A DNA stretch of 64,000 nucleotides from Argyresthia goedartella (taxonomy: Eukaryota > Arthropoda > Insecta > Lepidoptera > Argyresthiidae), in NCBI GenBank assembly GCA_949825045.1, contig OX463827.1:1448501-1512500 (forward strand). The letters are read 5' to 3'. Positions 33,409 through 44,755 of this stretch are shown one piece after another. The translations under genes were made by a program, and so were the position numbers. Below the pieces are notes generated by a model. That model saw only the letters and a program-made list of their open reading frames with translations, was not told the DNA's origin and ran no database searches. Within the stretch, counting starts at the first letter, position 1. The number at the start of each line of letters is the position of its first letter.

Positions 33409-33426
33409 AAACCGCGCCTGCTACCA
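33409..33426 (-). promoter_or_regulatory. Primer-binding site of the long BEL/Pao copy
   Basis: On the minus strand TGGTAGCAGGCGCGGTTT lies three bases inside the right-hand LTR. The element at 47235-52430 has TGGTAGCAAGAGCGTGGT at the same place (51908-51925). The TGG start is as expected for priming by a tRNA 3' end; the tRNA was not identified. Confidence 0.72.
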
Positions 33427-33429
33427 AAA

Positions 33430-33987
33430 TGATTAAATTCCACGCCCCAACCGACAGGGCGCGGAATCTTGTGGTAGGGTTGGTTTTCACCAGGAGTACT
33501 GACCTTTGACTCCGTGGACCGTAATTCGAAAGCTCAATTCGAGGCAGGAACACGGGATGAGGAGCACAAGGGTGGGGAGAGAGGAGTCGAATCTTACTCT
33601 CGTCGTAGCCCGATGCTATCGCCGTCGTGTTGCTTGCCGACACGAAGGGTCGCTGTCCGAATGCGACGAATTGATCCCCGAATCACTTCGTCCCTTCACA
33701 ACACGAAGCACTCACGCCGATGACGTGAATCTACTTATTTCCCGATGATGGGACGATTGTTCCGTGATGATTATTACAATTAACACTCCGACCAGGCCCG
33801 ACACCTGTGTTAGACAATTATTACTAATAAAAATACAGCCAAGGCCCGAATGCCATGTGCAAAAAAGTAACCTCTAACTCGTCATCACGTTTCTATACAA
33901 GTGACAGCTGCTAGTTCCGTTCCGATCACTCGCGGTCCGAGTCGCGCAACGAAAAAAGGTGCGTTCCGAAAGCATAAATATTAAACA
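33430..33987 (-). repeat. BEL/Pao LTR, right (5' LTR of the array)
   Basis: 558 bp, followed by CTTTG; CTTT also precedes the left LTR, giving a 4-bp outer target duplication. Confidence 0.92.
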
Positions 33988-34734
33988 CTTTGGGCAACAA
34001 AAAAAAATGCAATAACTTGTAGAACTGCTCGCAACTCCTAAACAAATTAAATTTAGACATTTTTAATAAGTTACTTAGTAAATATAAAAACCTGTTACAT
34101 AATTTACTCTTCTCCAAATACAAATAAAACCATAAGTAAAATCATCGCCATCCAAATTCCGCATATCGCATTATATCATAACCATATTTTTACCGTTCTA
34201 TAATCATAAGGACAATGGGGTTGGCCGGTGAAAGCATAGGTGGCGCCACGTGCATTTGGTTCCTTCATCCAGTTGCCACTTTCAATGATTGACTAACTTC
34301 TGGGACTTTTTCTGTGATAATTGGTTATCGGAATTTATTTACTAAACAACAAATGTAATTTTTCGTGTGTGTGATATAATGTTATGTAATGAAACGACTA
34401 AACAACTTAATTTTGTATTTTCTGGCAGCGGTTTTTTATAACACACAGCATTTGACTGGCGATTGAACACACCGTACTGGTAACACAGAAGCTTGACATT
34501 GACGTTAGGGGAACCAACCGATACTAGCGCCACGCCGACAGTGCCAACCCCATTTAAGCGCATTTAAGCGAATCAATGTTTACCTGTATAATCCGCATGT
34601 TAGTGCGTAAGTTTCGAAACGTCCATAGGGACTGAGTAACTTCAAGCCTTCCTGTTAAATATATTATATATTATGGCCGGTAGAACGCTGCAACTTTGTC
34701 TGCATTTTAAAGTATTTGTTCGATATTTTTTTAA
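33988..34734. repeat. Intronic stretch with a MITE-like inverted repeat
   Basis: Between 34213 and 34553 the ends are AATGGGGTTGGC ... TTTGGTTCC and, inverted, GGGGAACCAACC ... GCCAACCCCATT, with GTGGCGC in both. The size (about 340 bp) suits a MITE; no clean target duplication. The rest is AT-rich with no gene. Confidence 0.5.
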
Positions 34735-35090
34735 TGGAATGGAGTGCAGCATCCTAAGTGTCCGTAGGACGGACCGCATAAGGAACACCACACTGCGCTC
34801 CTTAACTGGCATCGCTGATGTGGGTGCACAAACCGCTTAGCTAAAGTGGAACTGGGCCGGCCACGTAAGTCGCATGCACCCAGACAGATAGGTGAAAATC
34901 GCCACTAACTGGGTGCCACAGGATGGATACCGGCGTAGAGGCAGGCCTAAACGGAGATGGCGGGACGACCTCGACGAGTTTTTGCCGGGGTGGCCGGAGG
35001 TGGCACAGACCAGGGAAGTGTGGACGAAAGAGGGGGAGGCCTTTGCCCAGCAGTGGGATACCTTAATGGCTAAATAAAAAAATAATATAT
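34735..35090 (+). pseudogene. RTE-clade LINE 3' end fragment
   Basis: Codes for KWNWAGHVSRMHPDR, GYRRRGRPKRRWRDDLDEF and WTKEGEAFAQQWDTLMAK-stop, the classic C-terminal end of lepidopteran RTE proteins. A stop (TAG at about 34838) and the lost upstream part make it dead. Confidence 0.85.
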
Positions 35091-35668
35091 TAATTAGGGA
35101 ACAGTCGTATGTTTTACCATTTTGAGATGAAAATATGGACCTTAGCTCATACGTTTGAAAACGAAAATCGCCCATAAAATGCTTAGCTATATATGCTTTG
35201 AAAGATCCAGGCAAAGTTGAGTCCAAACCGCAACTCTATTTAAATAGTAAATTAAGACATATAATACTCAAAGATTTAATTTTTGCAGAAGCCGGTAAAA
35301 CGAATTACATCCTATTGATAATAATATAATGAACATAATTGAAGTTTTATTTATTTAATTCACAGACGTAATACGAAAATCAGTGTTTCCTTATATAAAT
35401 AATTAAATAAATAAATAAAGCCGCATTTTCCTAAAGAAAAGGACAATACAAATTATGCAAAGCGGGAAAGTTATATAAGTTCAAAAAACAATTGGCAATG
35501 TTGTGCTAGTTTTGCAAAGTTGCAGCATTCTGCGGTACCACTCATGTACCCTGCCTGTTCTCCGAATAACTAAATATATAAATGTCTCTTGTACCCAAGC
35601 ACCGCTACGCCCTCCAGACGGCATTCGTCAGGTGTACCTATCTAATTGTCTTATTATTATTATTGCAG
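35091..35668 (+). other. Intron remainder before the terminal exon
   Basis: AT-rich; an AAATAAATAAATAAAG run near 35405; ends in a TTATTATTATTATTGCAG acceptor. No gene seen. Confidence 0.55.
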
Positions 35669-36019
35669 CCTACAGAATTCAAATCGGTCAACTCTTTAAA
35701 TCCGAACAAGATCTCCAAGCTAGGCTCCGAAAACCAGCCGAGCCAAGCCAAGCAGAAATACAGTATCTTCCGCAGCCGGCACGACGCGAGCTTGCGCGAC
35801 TGGAAGCAGCCAGCCGCGAAGCCCTTCGAGACAGATGTGTCCTTCGACGGGCTCGGAGGTCACTCCAAGCTGGACACATTCCCCGTACCGAGCCGGCCGC
35901 TCAAGGGCTGCCTGCCCAGGGTCACCCCCAGGCACCGGCTGAAGAAGCCCAGCTCAGTGGACAGCGCATCCTCCTTGGTGTCGGTTAGCGCCATGCTGCA
36001 GAGCATCAAGGAGAAATAG
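35669..36019 (+). CDS. nopo: TRAIP/nopo-like gene, terminal exon with stop
   Basis: Acceptor TATTGCAG, phase 0, then 116 codons and TAG. The frame is open upstream of the acceptor to 35582, but the splice site and phase fit fix the exon start. Contents: basic linker, KYSIFRSRHDASLRDWKQP, then DVSFDGLGGHSKLDTFPVP, which I match to the FDGLGG element near the C-terminus of human TRAIP, then a basic serine-rich tail ending SAMLQSIKEK. No obvious PCNA-interacting box at the extreme C-terminus, unlike human TRAIP as I recall it. No AATAAA appears in the next 200 bases. Confidence 0.75.
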   Translation, partial: PTEFKSVNSLNPNKISKLGSENQPSQAKQKYSIFRSRHDASLRDWKQPAAKPFETDVSFDGLGGHSKLDTFPVPSRPLKGCLPRVTPRHRLKKPSSVDSASSLVSVSAMLQSIKEK

Positions 36020-36235
36020 ACTGTTGTGAGGACTTTCCCCGACTAGTGAAGCGGTTCTCAAGTCACGCAGGATCGGGGATGTGCCCTTCTTAGATGGAAT
36101 TTTCTGAAGCTGGCATTCAGGTTTTCTATGCCTGAGCGCGGATGAGATAATAGTATCTCATTAACCATTAATAGAGTATAGACTCTATTATTGGTTTTTG
36201 ACAGATAAAAATTTACGTCTGCAACCATTGATTTA
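36020..36235 (+). other. Probable 3' UTR and downstream sequence
   Basis: Follows the TRAIP-like stop. Contains an ACTCTATTATTGGTTTTTGA stretch related to the small foldback element at 2844. No clear poly(A) signal. Confidence 0.4.
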
Positions 36236-37446
36236 TGCCCGGTTCCTATATTTCAAAAACTATCCGTTTTAGTTACGAATGGTAGTTAATTCTACGAGGC
36301 GTAAGCTAAAACCGTTCCTATAACAAACGTCTCGTTATGCAACCAACCGACGGCTGGCTACTAACGGATGGGAGGGTTACCGGCAACGGAGCGTAAGCGT
36401 ATTGTATGGAGATGTCACTTGGTTGCGTTCCTATAAATATTTTAAACGTCAGTAGACTTTCCAGATAACTATTCGTAATGTCACTTGGTTACCCCTCAAT
36501 TTCGGTCGGTTAAATTTTATATTTCACTGTTTTCGCTGTAATTTTGAATTTAAAATGTCCAGTTCATCAGATAGTGACAGAGAAGTGTTCGAAATTATAT
36601 CGAACTCCAGTGAGACTGACTCAGCAGAAGATAATAGGCAAAACATGCAGCCCATGACCATTAGCTCAATGCCCAGGACAGAACAAATGGGAGATCACTG
36701 AACAAGCCTCGTACCAACAACCATGACGGTCACGATCCTCAGCCATGAGGGAGCGACTAGAACGAAAGAACCGACAGAAATATCCCTGAGTCTTAGCCCT
36801 GAATGAAGATTTAGGTACCGAGGCAAAAACGTTGCATGCCTACTAGGCGGCAGACAAATTTGTAGATAAATCAAATGGGAAGATGATAGGTACTCACCGG
36901 CGTAATATACATTTCAAACCTGGTCGTTTGAAATGTATTATACACTTTGTATTTTTTGAAGAATTTGTCGACTAGAAGAAGACTCAAACTTTTTGCAGGA
37001 TATATGTATACTTATTTCAATTGATGGATGTCAATGTCGAGTCAAATGTCTTTTTCGCGCGATGAACGTTCCGTCCTTGTTATGTATTCTATGCATTATA
37101 TTAAGTTTGATAAGGAAAAAAATATGTCACGAAGATGCCTGCGTTCGTGTAGCTCTAATAAACATCATAAGTTTAGAGAACTCTAAGATCAATTCGTATG
37201 TAAATCTAATTTGTATCGGCTTGAACTTTATCTTATTACAAATTTCAATCCTGCATATAACGAAACGCACATCTCTGAGTGAAGAGGGCGCGTCGGTATT
37301 TCAATGACATCTATGACCAACGGACGTCCGTAGGTAAAAGGTATAGAAAGTAAATTGTGGAACGGTATTAATGACTCGTAGTTGGTTAGGGAAAAGCGGA
37401 CAGTTACTTTTACGGATGACGATCCGTTAAATATAGGAACCGGGCA
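36236..37446. mobile_element. PIF/Harbinger-like non-autonomous element
   Basis: Ends TGCCCGGTTCCTATATTT and the complement AAATATAGGAACCGGGCA, bordered by TTA on both sides (36233-36235, 37447-37449), as expected for PIF/Harbinger. 1211 bp. From 36555 a short open frame MSSSSDSDREVFEIISNSSE runs to a stop near 36699; it may be a remnant of an accessory protein. No DDE transposase found. Contains a short-loop palindrome at 36902-36943. Confidence 0.75.
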
Positions 37447-37569
37447 TTAGTATACCCAAGATACACTATCTCCTACAAATCTAACTCTCAAATCGGTAAG
37501 TTAAATGTGTGTGCGTTTACTAAGGCAAATCTAAAACGCATAATGTTAAGAACATTTCAATTTTCCTTT

Positions 37570-40500
37570 TATGCAACCTTTTATCAATAGTATTAATCAT
37601 AATCATAATCATTTATTCATTAAACAACATAGTTGTATGTGAACATTAATACACAAGAGACTTATCTACTACTTACAACACTTAAATTTAATATATTAGT
37701 AGAAGTAAAATTATTATATCATAAATAATGTCGATTATAAAATTCATTCACAGAATAAAAGCAGTTTTCTAATAAATATTTTTTTAGTTCAGTCTTAAAT
37801 TTTGTGCTGTTGTCAATTAATTTATAAGACATAGGCAAGGAATTATACAGCTTTACGGCTTGATACCTGGGACTATGCTCTGCAGTTCGCATAGTTGGCC
37901 GAATTGTATCGACACGAACGTCCTGACGTCTAGTTTTTAATCTTTTTATTTTATCATCTGCTGTTTCTAGATTAGATCAATAAACATAAACATAACATAA
38001 ACATTTACATACAGGCACATACATTGCTTCTGGCCCCACACTAGGATACCCTGTGTCGTGGTAACCAGAAACAGCGACGTCACACACATATAAACATCCA
38101 AGACCTGGGGATTGTTTTATTTTTATTTTTTTTTCATTACCCCCAGCCGGGGATCGAACCCGGGACCTCTCGCATGGTAGGCAGAGCCACAACCGCTGCG
38201 CCACAGAGGCCGCCAAATGTTTAGCAAGGTCAGATAGCAGAACATATATATATAGAGATGGAACTGTCAATAGTCCTAGCTGTTTAAAGTGATCCTTACA
38301 CGATTCCCATTGCGGTATTCTAACTATAGTTCTTATAGCTCTCTTTTGTAAAACAAACGCTCTGTTTACATTATATTGGAAACCGTTTCCCCAAGATTGT
38401 ATACTGTAGCGCAGTCTAGACTCAACAAGAGCAAAATATACAGAGATAAGATGTTTTTGGGACACTTCATCTCTCAAACTTCTTAGTGCGTAACAGGAAG
38501 AGCTTAAGTATTTGTCGATAGCCGCTAATTCTGCTTTCCAATTTAATCTAGAATCTAAAGTAATACCAAGAAATTTCATCTCGTTTACTTCATCAATTGC
38601 GCTACCATTAAGTGTTATCTTAAGCTTGTCACCCTCTCTTGCTGTTGATTTAAATAACATAACATTGGTTTTTTGAGTGTTAAGTTTGAGATTATTAATA
38701 ATAAACCAAGAGTTGAAGGCTAAAAGAGCAGTTTGTACTTTGTCATTTAAGTCCGATAAATTGTCTGCATGTATAATAGCGTTAGTGTCATCAGCAAATA
38801 AGACTACATTTATGCCTGGAATTTTAATATTCATATACTCTACTAAATCGTTCACGAAAATTGTGAATAGAGTCGGTCCTAATATAGAGCCTTGAGGGAC
38901 TCCACGCTTGACTAAAGTGACGCTAGAACGCGCAATATGTTCAATGCCTTCTCTATTACTTTTCATCTCGACATATTGCCTCCTGTGTGATAAGTAACTT
39001 TCCATCAGTTCAAGTGAAGCATTTCTCACTCCATAAAATTCCAATTTTCCTAATAATATGTCATGATCGACAGTGTCAAATGCAGAACTGAGATGAGATG
39101 AGACAAGGAAAAGTGCTGTTACCTTTGTTCTCTCTGCTAAATGTCTAAGTGTGTCATCAATTAATGCATCCACTGCTTCCGACGTCCCAACGCCTTTCCT
39201 GTATCCGAATTGTCTTCTACTTAGGATTTTATTTAAAGCAAGATGTGTGTTTAGCCTATGTTGAATCAGCTTCTCGAGTATCTTGGAAAGAGTAGGAAGA
39301 AGAGAGATTGGCCGGTACATTTTAGGGTCAGTTTTTTAACCCTTTTTAAAGATTGGTAACACCCTTGCTAACTTAAACTGATCAGGAAATTGTTTGCTGG
39401 CAAGGCAGTTGTTGAAAAATTCTGTCAATGGTAAGGCCAGAAGATCAAGATTTTCCTTAATTATATTGATAGACATCTCGTCCCAACCCGCCGAGTTTTT
39501 GTTGTCCATAGACAAAACTAATTTAATGATCTCTGGTAGTGTCACAAATCTAAGCTCCATGTCATTATAAACTACATCAAAGTGATTTTTTAGAAGTTCT
39601 AAGGCGACAGCTGGTTCTGTTGATGCATCTCCTATATTATGTAAATTAAAGTTTCCGGAAAATATGGTTACAATGTCATTAGGGTCATTTTAAAATAACA
39701 TCACCTGATTTAGTACAATTTTTATTTCTGTGTTTGTTAACTATTTTCCAAATCGCTTTTGTACTGTCCCTGGCTTGTAATAACTCTTTTTCTATAGTAA
39801 GTTTCTTCATTTGTCTAATAACTTTACGATAACGTTGTAAATATGAAGCTTTATATTCTTTAATTGTGATGTCAGACGATAGGTTTACGTTGTTTATCAA
39901 AAATCTTTTCATTTTGCTTGAAGTTCGTATTCCTTTTGTAACCCAGTTAACCCTGTTTTCTTTTTTTGGGTTGATCCTTTGTGTAGTCTCTTTAAAACTG
40001 TCCTTGAATGTTTCGTGAAGTTTACTCAGAAAAGTGTTAGTATCCATACCACACCAATCTTGCCTTTCTAGTTGCCTACAGAAATAAGATTTATTTTTCC
40101 TATTAAATTTTCTTCTTTTTGCTTGATATGAGATTTCTTTCTTTCCAATCTCGTTTGTAACTGGTGTACATGTTAATCCAGCATGTCCATCGCCCAGTCC
40201 ATTAAAATCTACTACTGCTGTGTCCAAAACGTCTTGAGCGAGATTGGTCAAAATATTGTCTATGCAGGACTGGGAGTCATTGCGAGCAAATGTTGGTGTG
40301 TTTACAATATGCCTAAAGTTATAGCAAGTTAGTAGAGACAGAAAATCCTTTTTCTGGTTGCTATCAGACAGCAGATCTATGTTGAAATCTCCAACTATTA
40401 CGCATTGCTTATCAAAGAACTGCTCAAGGAGCTTTTCCAAGCTGACCATGAAACTATCAAATTTTTTTGTGTCTGGCGTGCGATATATACATATAATATT

Positions 40501-40765
40501 GATGTTCGTGTCGATATCCTTCAGCCCACATATTTCAAAGCTATTCATTTTATATAATTTCTGGCAACTATTTAAATTTTCGACCTTTTATCACTTTGTG
40601 ACAGAATGAGTGACCCACCTCTCTTTTTTTTAGTCTTGTATTAAATACCAAAAGGTTATAGTCATTAATATTAAAAAGTGGAGCATTGATGGCATTTAGA
40701 AAATGTTCAAATACAAATAAAATAAGGTTTTTTACTAAGTCCGCTAAGATAAAGTTCGATCTCAT
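37570..40765 (-). pseudogene. CR1/Jockey-group LINE copy 3 (minus strand), 5' truncated
   Basis: On the minus strand: endonuclease from about 40765 (EHFLNAINAPLF, then IVGDFNIDLL in 40548-39685, with GLGDGHAGL in place of SDH), linker with TKAIWKIVNKHR, RT start (39560-39336, KNSAGWDEMSINIIKENLD), RT 39320 onward (MYRPISLLPTLSKILEKL, FLVSSHLSSAFDTVDHDILL, GVPQGSILGPTLFTIFVND, VVLFADDTNAI), and a C-terminal domain that continues past an inserted SINE as AVKLYNSLPMSYKLIDN near 37860. Ends in ATGATTATGATTATGATT. A different subfamily from copies 1 and 2. Frame breaks at about 39680, 39570, 39330 and the SINE make it inactive. Confidence 0.85.
37981..38214 (-). mobile_element. tRNA-derived SINE inserted in LINE copy 3
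   Basis: On the minus strand the head has GTGGCGCAGCGGTTGTGG (A box) and CCCGGGTTCGATCCCCGG (B box in a T-arm), then a body with GTGTGTGACGTCGCTG and a tail of TTTATG units. Related bodies occur at 714-760 and 22076-22180. Its 3' frame joins LINE coding, so an apparent LINE C-terminus ending CLCYVYVY is an artefact of read-through into the SINE. Confidence 0.85.
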
Positions 40766-41249
40766 CTCTTTTACTTGTGACGCCGCAAAGATTCTGATAA
40801 AAGATGCATATATGTGTGTTAAGGTGGGATTTCGATTGCGCGCGATGGGCTGTTATGACATTACAAAATTAGACCATCGCGCAAGTCGTAAAATTTTATT
40901 GCTGTCAGCCGTAGGTAAAATTATTTTAAACAATACTATTCCTTAAATAAATGACTATTAAGTAGAATTCAGTTTACGCAGCGTGACAATCATAACAAAT
41001 TTTTACTTCGGAACAGAGGAATAATGGAGTGGTCTTGAAACTGTACTGAGTACTAACTCGGTTCATTAAAAAAATAAAACAGGTTGAGGTGGTTAAAATT
41101 AACTTATTTTTAAAAGCTTTTATTTAACTTGCACTGTATGTATGTATGTGGGTGGGTGGGTGTGTATCATGGTTCGCGTCAAAAATTTCGGCTTGAATTT
41201 GACCCACTTCCCGTTATCCGATTGAGCCGAAATTTCGCATACGTATGTA
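40766..41249. other. Unclassified stretch
   Basis: AT-rich, with TGTATGTATGTATGTGGG at about 41136. No gene. It may belong to the repeat that follows, whose left limit is unclear. Confidence 0.4.
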
Positions 41250-41600
41250 AGTAGGATGACAATGCAATATTTTTTTGACTTGAAGCTGATCTGATGATGG
41301 AGACGGAAGACTACCATAGGAACTCTGACATAATACATCACAAGCCCGTCGAATTTTGGCCCGTTACATTCGTCTTGACAAAAACTTTGGCCTTAAAATA
41401 TTTTTTATGACATGGAGCTGATCTGATGCTGAAGCCGGAACCTTCCGGCTCCGGAGTTCCCCTGTCCACCTGGACAGGGGAACTCTGTAATAAAATGACG
41501 CAACCCCATCATATTTGGGCTAGTTCGATTTGTTTTGACGAATACTATGGTCCTACAATATTTTTTGATGCTGATCTGATACGGAAGGTGGAAATATTTT
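41250..41600. repeat. Degenerate tandem repeat, about 2.3 units of roughly 140-160 bp
   Basis: The block CAATATTTTTTTGACTTGAA-GCTGATCTGATGATGGAGACGGAAG recurs as AAATATTTTTTATGACATGG-AGCTGATCTGATGCTGAAGCCGGAA and as CAATATTTTTTGATGCTGAT with CTGATACGGAAGG, with TCGTCTTGACAAAAACTTTGG / TGTTTTGACGAATACTATGG between. The second unit carries a palindrome (41454-41485) absent from the first. Confidence 0.7.
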
Positions 41601-41983
41601 TTTACTTTTAATTTATTATTTTATTTATTTGGAAAGCAAACAAAAATAAATGAATAGACACAAATACAGACTAAGCACATTCATTTATTTCCTTAACAGT
41701 TGTCACTAAAACATGTAGGTATGACAGAAATATACTGCACTTAACTACGTACTCTTAAGGTACTAAATACTTAATTAACTAACACTAGATGCTAAGCTCA
41801 TCATCTTACATTTCTATGTACCCTGAAAAAGGTTTAGTTTATTGTACACTTGCCGTTTTGAACTGATTTTTTTGTCAATATTTTCTTTTTTGCAAATGTA
41901 ATGCAAACGCACATCTACATACTTCCTTACTGTAGCTTTAGTCAGTTCATACATGTGATTGAACTGATTCCTTGTGTGAGCAT

Positions 41984-42740
41984 CTATGCTATGTTTGTAA
42001 ATAGCGTGACGTTTACGAGTGACCGAAGAATTTTCATTGTTAAATATTGGCCATCATACTGCCTCAATAATGATTTTCCGCCACTTAATTTAATAAAGTG
42101 CCTGATTATGTTCTCCGATTTACTGCATATTAAATATACATCCTTGGATGCATAGCATAAACCTCCTACGTCCTTAATGTCCACCAGTTTATGAAACCAT
42201 TCTTTTTCTGTAGCAAGTAAATGGTTTTTACAGTCATCGCAGTTATTTTTTTTTACCAAATGGTATAAATCCAGAAATATATCCCACTATTTGGTCAGTC
42301 ACATCAGTATTCTGTTCTGATACTAATCGTTCGGAGAGATGATTACAATTTCTGTCGTAGTTTTCTTCAATAGTTTCCTGATTGCTGCGGTTGTGTAAAA
42401 ATGTTTTAGTAATGTTTTCTTCGTCTTCATCCTCACGTCGTGTCCCAGTAGTGGTATTATTTATTTTCGCAGTTGAATCACCGCTGTTTAAAATTGGTAT
42501 GCTTTCCAGTGGTAAACAATTACCGCTGAATTTTTTGCTTAATTCTAAATGGGCCAACAACTTCTTGTATGCCGATTTAAATTGTCGTGTGTTGGGATTG
42601 TTGTTATGACCACCTAGGCTTCTGATTTTCCCAAAGAAAAGTTCGACGTGATCTTGACTCAATTTATACGTAATCAAAAACGACAAAGTTTTAGTCTCAC
42701 TTAAGGTTGAATACAGATTTTTTAAACTGTTGATGCACGT
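41984..42740 (-). pseudogene. P-element/THAP9-type transposase, C-terminal part
   Basis: Minus-strand frames 42686-42243 (extended to about 42740) and 42259-41984. LSFLITYKLSQDHVELFFGK matches the YLLTYKLSQDH-x-ELFF block with the catalytic Glu, followed by IRSLGGHNNNPNTRQFKSAY, both hallmarks of P/THAP9 transposases. The later part has GYISGFI, and C-x2-C with KEWFHKLVDIKDVGGL. A frameshift at about 42250 separates the two frames. The rest of the protein lies at 44756-46195. Confidence 0.85.
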
Positions 42741-44755
42741 GACCAGTCCTATGACGCCTGTATTTGCCCTGCATTGGTATAACGGTACTTTTTTCGTCTC
42801 GTATACAACTCTCTTTTCTTTATTAACTGTTTTGGCACAGATTAATAAAGAGTTAGGAACAGATTGGACACTGTATATACACGTTCAACAAAAAGCGACC
42901 CTTGCTACAACGCAACAAAGTACAATTCATGCTGTGTAGCGCTGCGCCCGCACTTCGATTACTTACCTAAAAGTTGTCTCTCTTTCTGCCGCGTAACGCT
43001 ATCCTCGTCTGAAGCGGCACGTGAAACTAAGGGTAGTCTCTTGTCACAAATAAAACTGAATATTTACTTACTAACTACGAACCACTTACTTTTACTAGAT
43101 TTGTGAATAACATTTATAATATAGGTAGGTACCTACCTAACCTTTTACATAATGGCCAGAAATCCTATCGACAGTCAGTAGGACAGTGACCTTAAGTCAT
43201 CTCTGCATGCAGTGACGAAACGTCATCAAACAAAGTGCTAAGTTGATTTTGTCAGGTCATCATGCTAAATAATTCCGGAAATTACGAAGTTATAGAAACC
43301 GCCACAATAATAGTACGGGAGCCGTCTCCCCAAAATCGCTAGAATAACATTTTAAAAACTAGCTGCCCCGTGCAGCTGTGCATATTTTTAAAACCGTTCG
43401 AAATTAAACAAAGACGAACACTAAGAGCCACTTGTTCCAAACTTTTGATATTCGCTAAAGTTTAATCGCCGATTTCGTACAAGGATAATTTAAGTTGTTA
43501 AACAGGCCAAGGCTATATGCCTATCTGGTAGCGGACTCTTTGTCACTCCGGATTTAATTCGCATGGTTCTGAATTCGGATCTGAACCCATTTTTTATTGT
43601 AACAATACATCAACAACATCCTATCGCCACGCGCCTCCCATCCAAACAGAACTTGTAAGTAAATACCTATAGGTACCTACCTTTTTGTATGGGGACAATA
43701 TTGCCAACGAGAATGTCAAGCAGCTTGCGTCTCATGATTATTACCTCTAAGTAGGTATATATAAATCCGTGCTCATGATACATCTCAGTGTCACGAACAT
43801 CGTAAAGACTGTGTTCAACACGTGTGACATGAGATGGAAGATGCCTGACATTCGTCTTGAGATGGTTTGAGTAGTAGGCACCTAATTTCTTAGTGTAAGT
43901 AGGTACGTTTCCTTACCTTTCGTTTTCTTTCGGAAGTGAGAAAAACGTCAGGCTTTTATTTTTAGAATTATTTAGGCATCCATATGAGATGCAATATCGA
44001 ATAACCATTATTTTTAAACTACACGCGGGTTGCGGCGCGGGGCGCGGGGCGGCGGGGCGCGCGAGAGCGAACACGCGCATACCGCTTGCCGGTTTGCAGC
44101 CTACTTAACAGAGGGGGGACAGTCCTTCAGAAAGGGAAATATAAAAAGAAAGAGGCGCCATCTGTTAGTTAAAGTAAAAGCCAGTTTCTTTCTCTAGTCA
44201 ACAGATGCCTCTGTACAGAAATTTAAATAATTATTTTAAGATTGTGGTGTTGTAAAGAAGCGCGGATATATTTATTTACATATAATTATGAACAATAAAT
44301 ATTTCCAGGGGGGCCGAGGTGGTTTAAAATCGTGGTTTGGGCAAAAGGCAGTATATATTTTTTCATATGGTAACCCCAAAATACACTTTATTATTTTTGC
44401 TGGCAACAATATCCTGACACTTGAAAATAATCACAAGTCACACACAAGATGGCTTCCACTTCTTGCTTGTGTTGTTTTTGGTTGCAACAATGTGATTATT
44501 ATGTTAATTGTGCAACAAAATAACACAAAATAACTATACTACGCGACCATTACAATTAGGCGCACCTTGCAGTACTATACGTACTGCAAGGTGCGCCTAA
44601 TTGTAATGGTCGCGTAGTACTGGAAAATACCTAGGTAGGTAACGAGATATGGAAACATACCTATCTATACGTATGGATATATAAAATCGTTTTTACTTTA
44701 AAAACGAGATGGCGCTTCAACCTTGTCATGCATAAAAGTCCCGGGAGAGGGCACT
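42741..44755. other. 2-kb insertion between the halves of the P-type transposase
   Basis: No coding signal that I recognise. Contains repeated TAGGTACCTACCT runs (43126, 43671), a GC-rich patch at 44030-44080 (GCGGGGCGCGGGGCGG), and a perfect 39-bp palindrome at 44537-44619. Its ends have no identifiable TIR or duplication, so it may be several elements. Confidence 0.5.
44537..44619. repeat. Perfect 39-bp palindrome with 5-nt loop
   Basis: Arms 44537-44575 and 44581-44619, loop TATAC. Arm starts TACTACGCGACCATTACAAT. Confidence 0.96.

Larger units (their letters stand above)
23062..33987 (-). mobile_element. BEL/Pao tandem array: LTR - deleted interior - LTR - long interior - LTR
   Basis: Three LTRs (23062-23616, 26459-27014, 33430-33987), all beginning TGATTAAATTCCACGCCCC and ending ATAAATATTAAACA. 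The outer pair is bordered by CTTT (before 23062 and after 33987); the middle LTR has no duplication of its own. Both interiors read on the minus strand and have their primer-binding site next to the right-hand LTR. This is best explained by LTR-LTR unequal recombination at one insertion site followed by, or involving, a deleted copy. Confidence 0.9.

Noticed and set aside
23062..33987. Two independent BEL/Pao insertions side by side
   Set aside because: They share the middle LTR, and only the outer LTRs have the CTTT duplication; shared lesions also point to one origin.
37977..38216. Extended C-terminus of the LINE RT protein
   Set aside because: These codons are the inserted tRNA-derived SINE read through by chance; the real C-terminal coding resumes at about 37970 and runs down to about 37760.
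44030..44085. GC-rich patch as a CpG-island promoter
   Set aside because: Very short, no gene follows in either direction, and it lies inside the insertion in a transposase relic.
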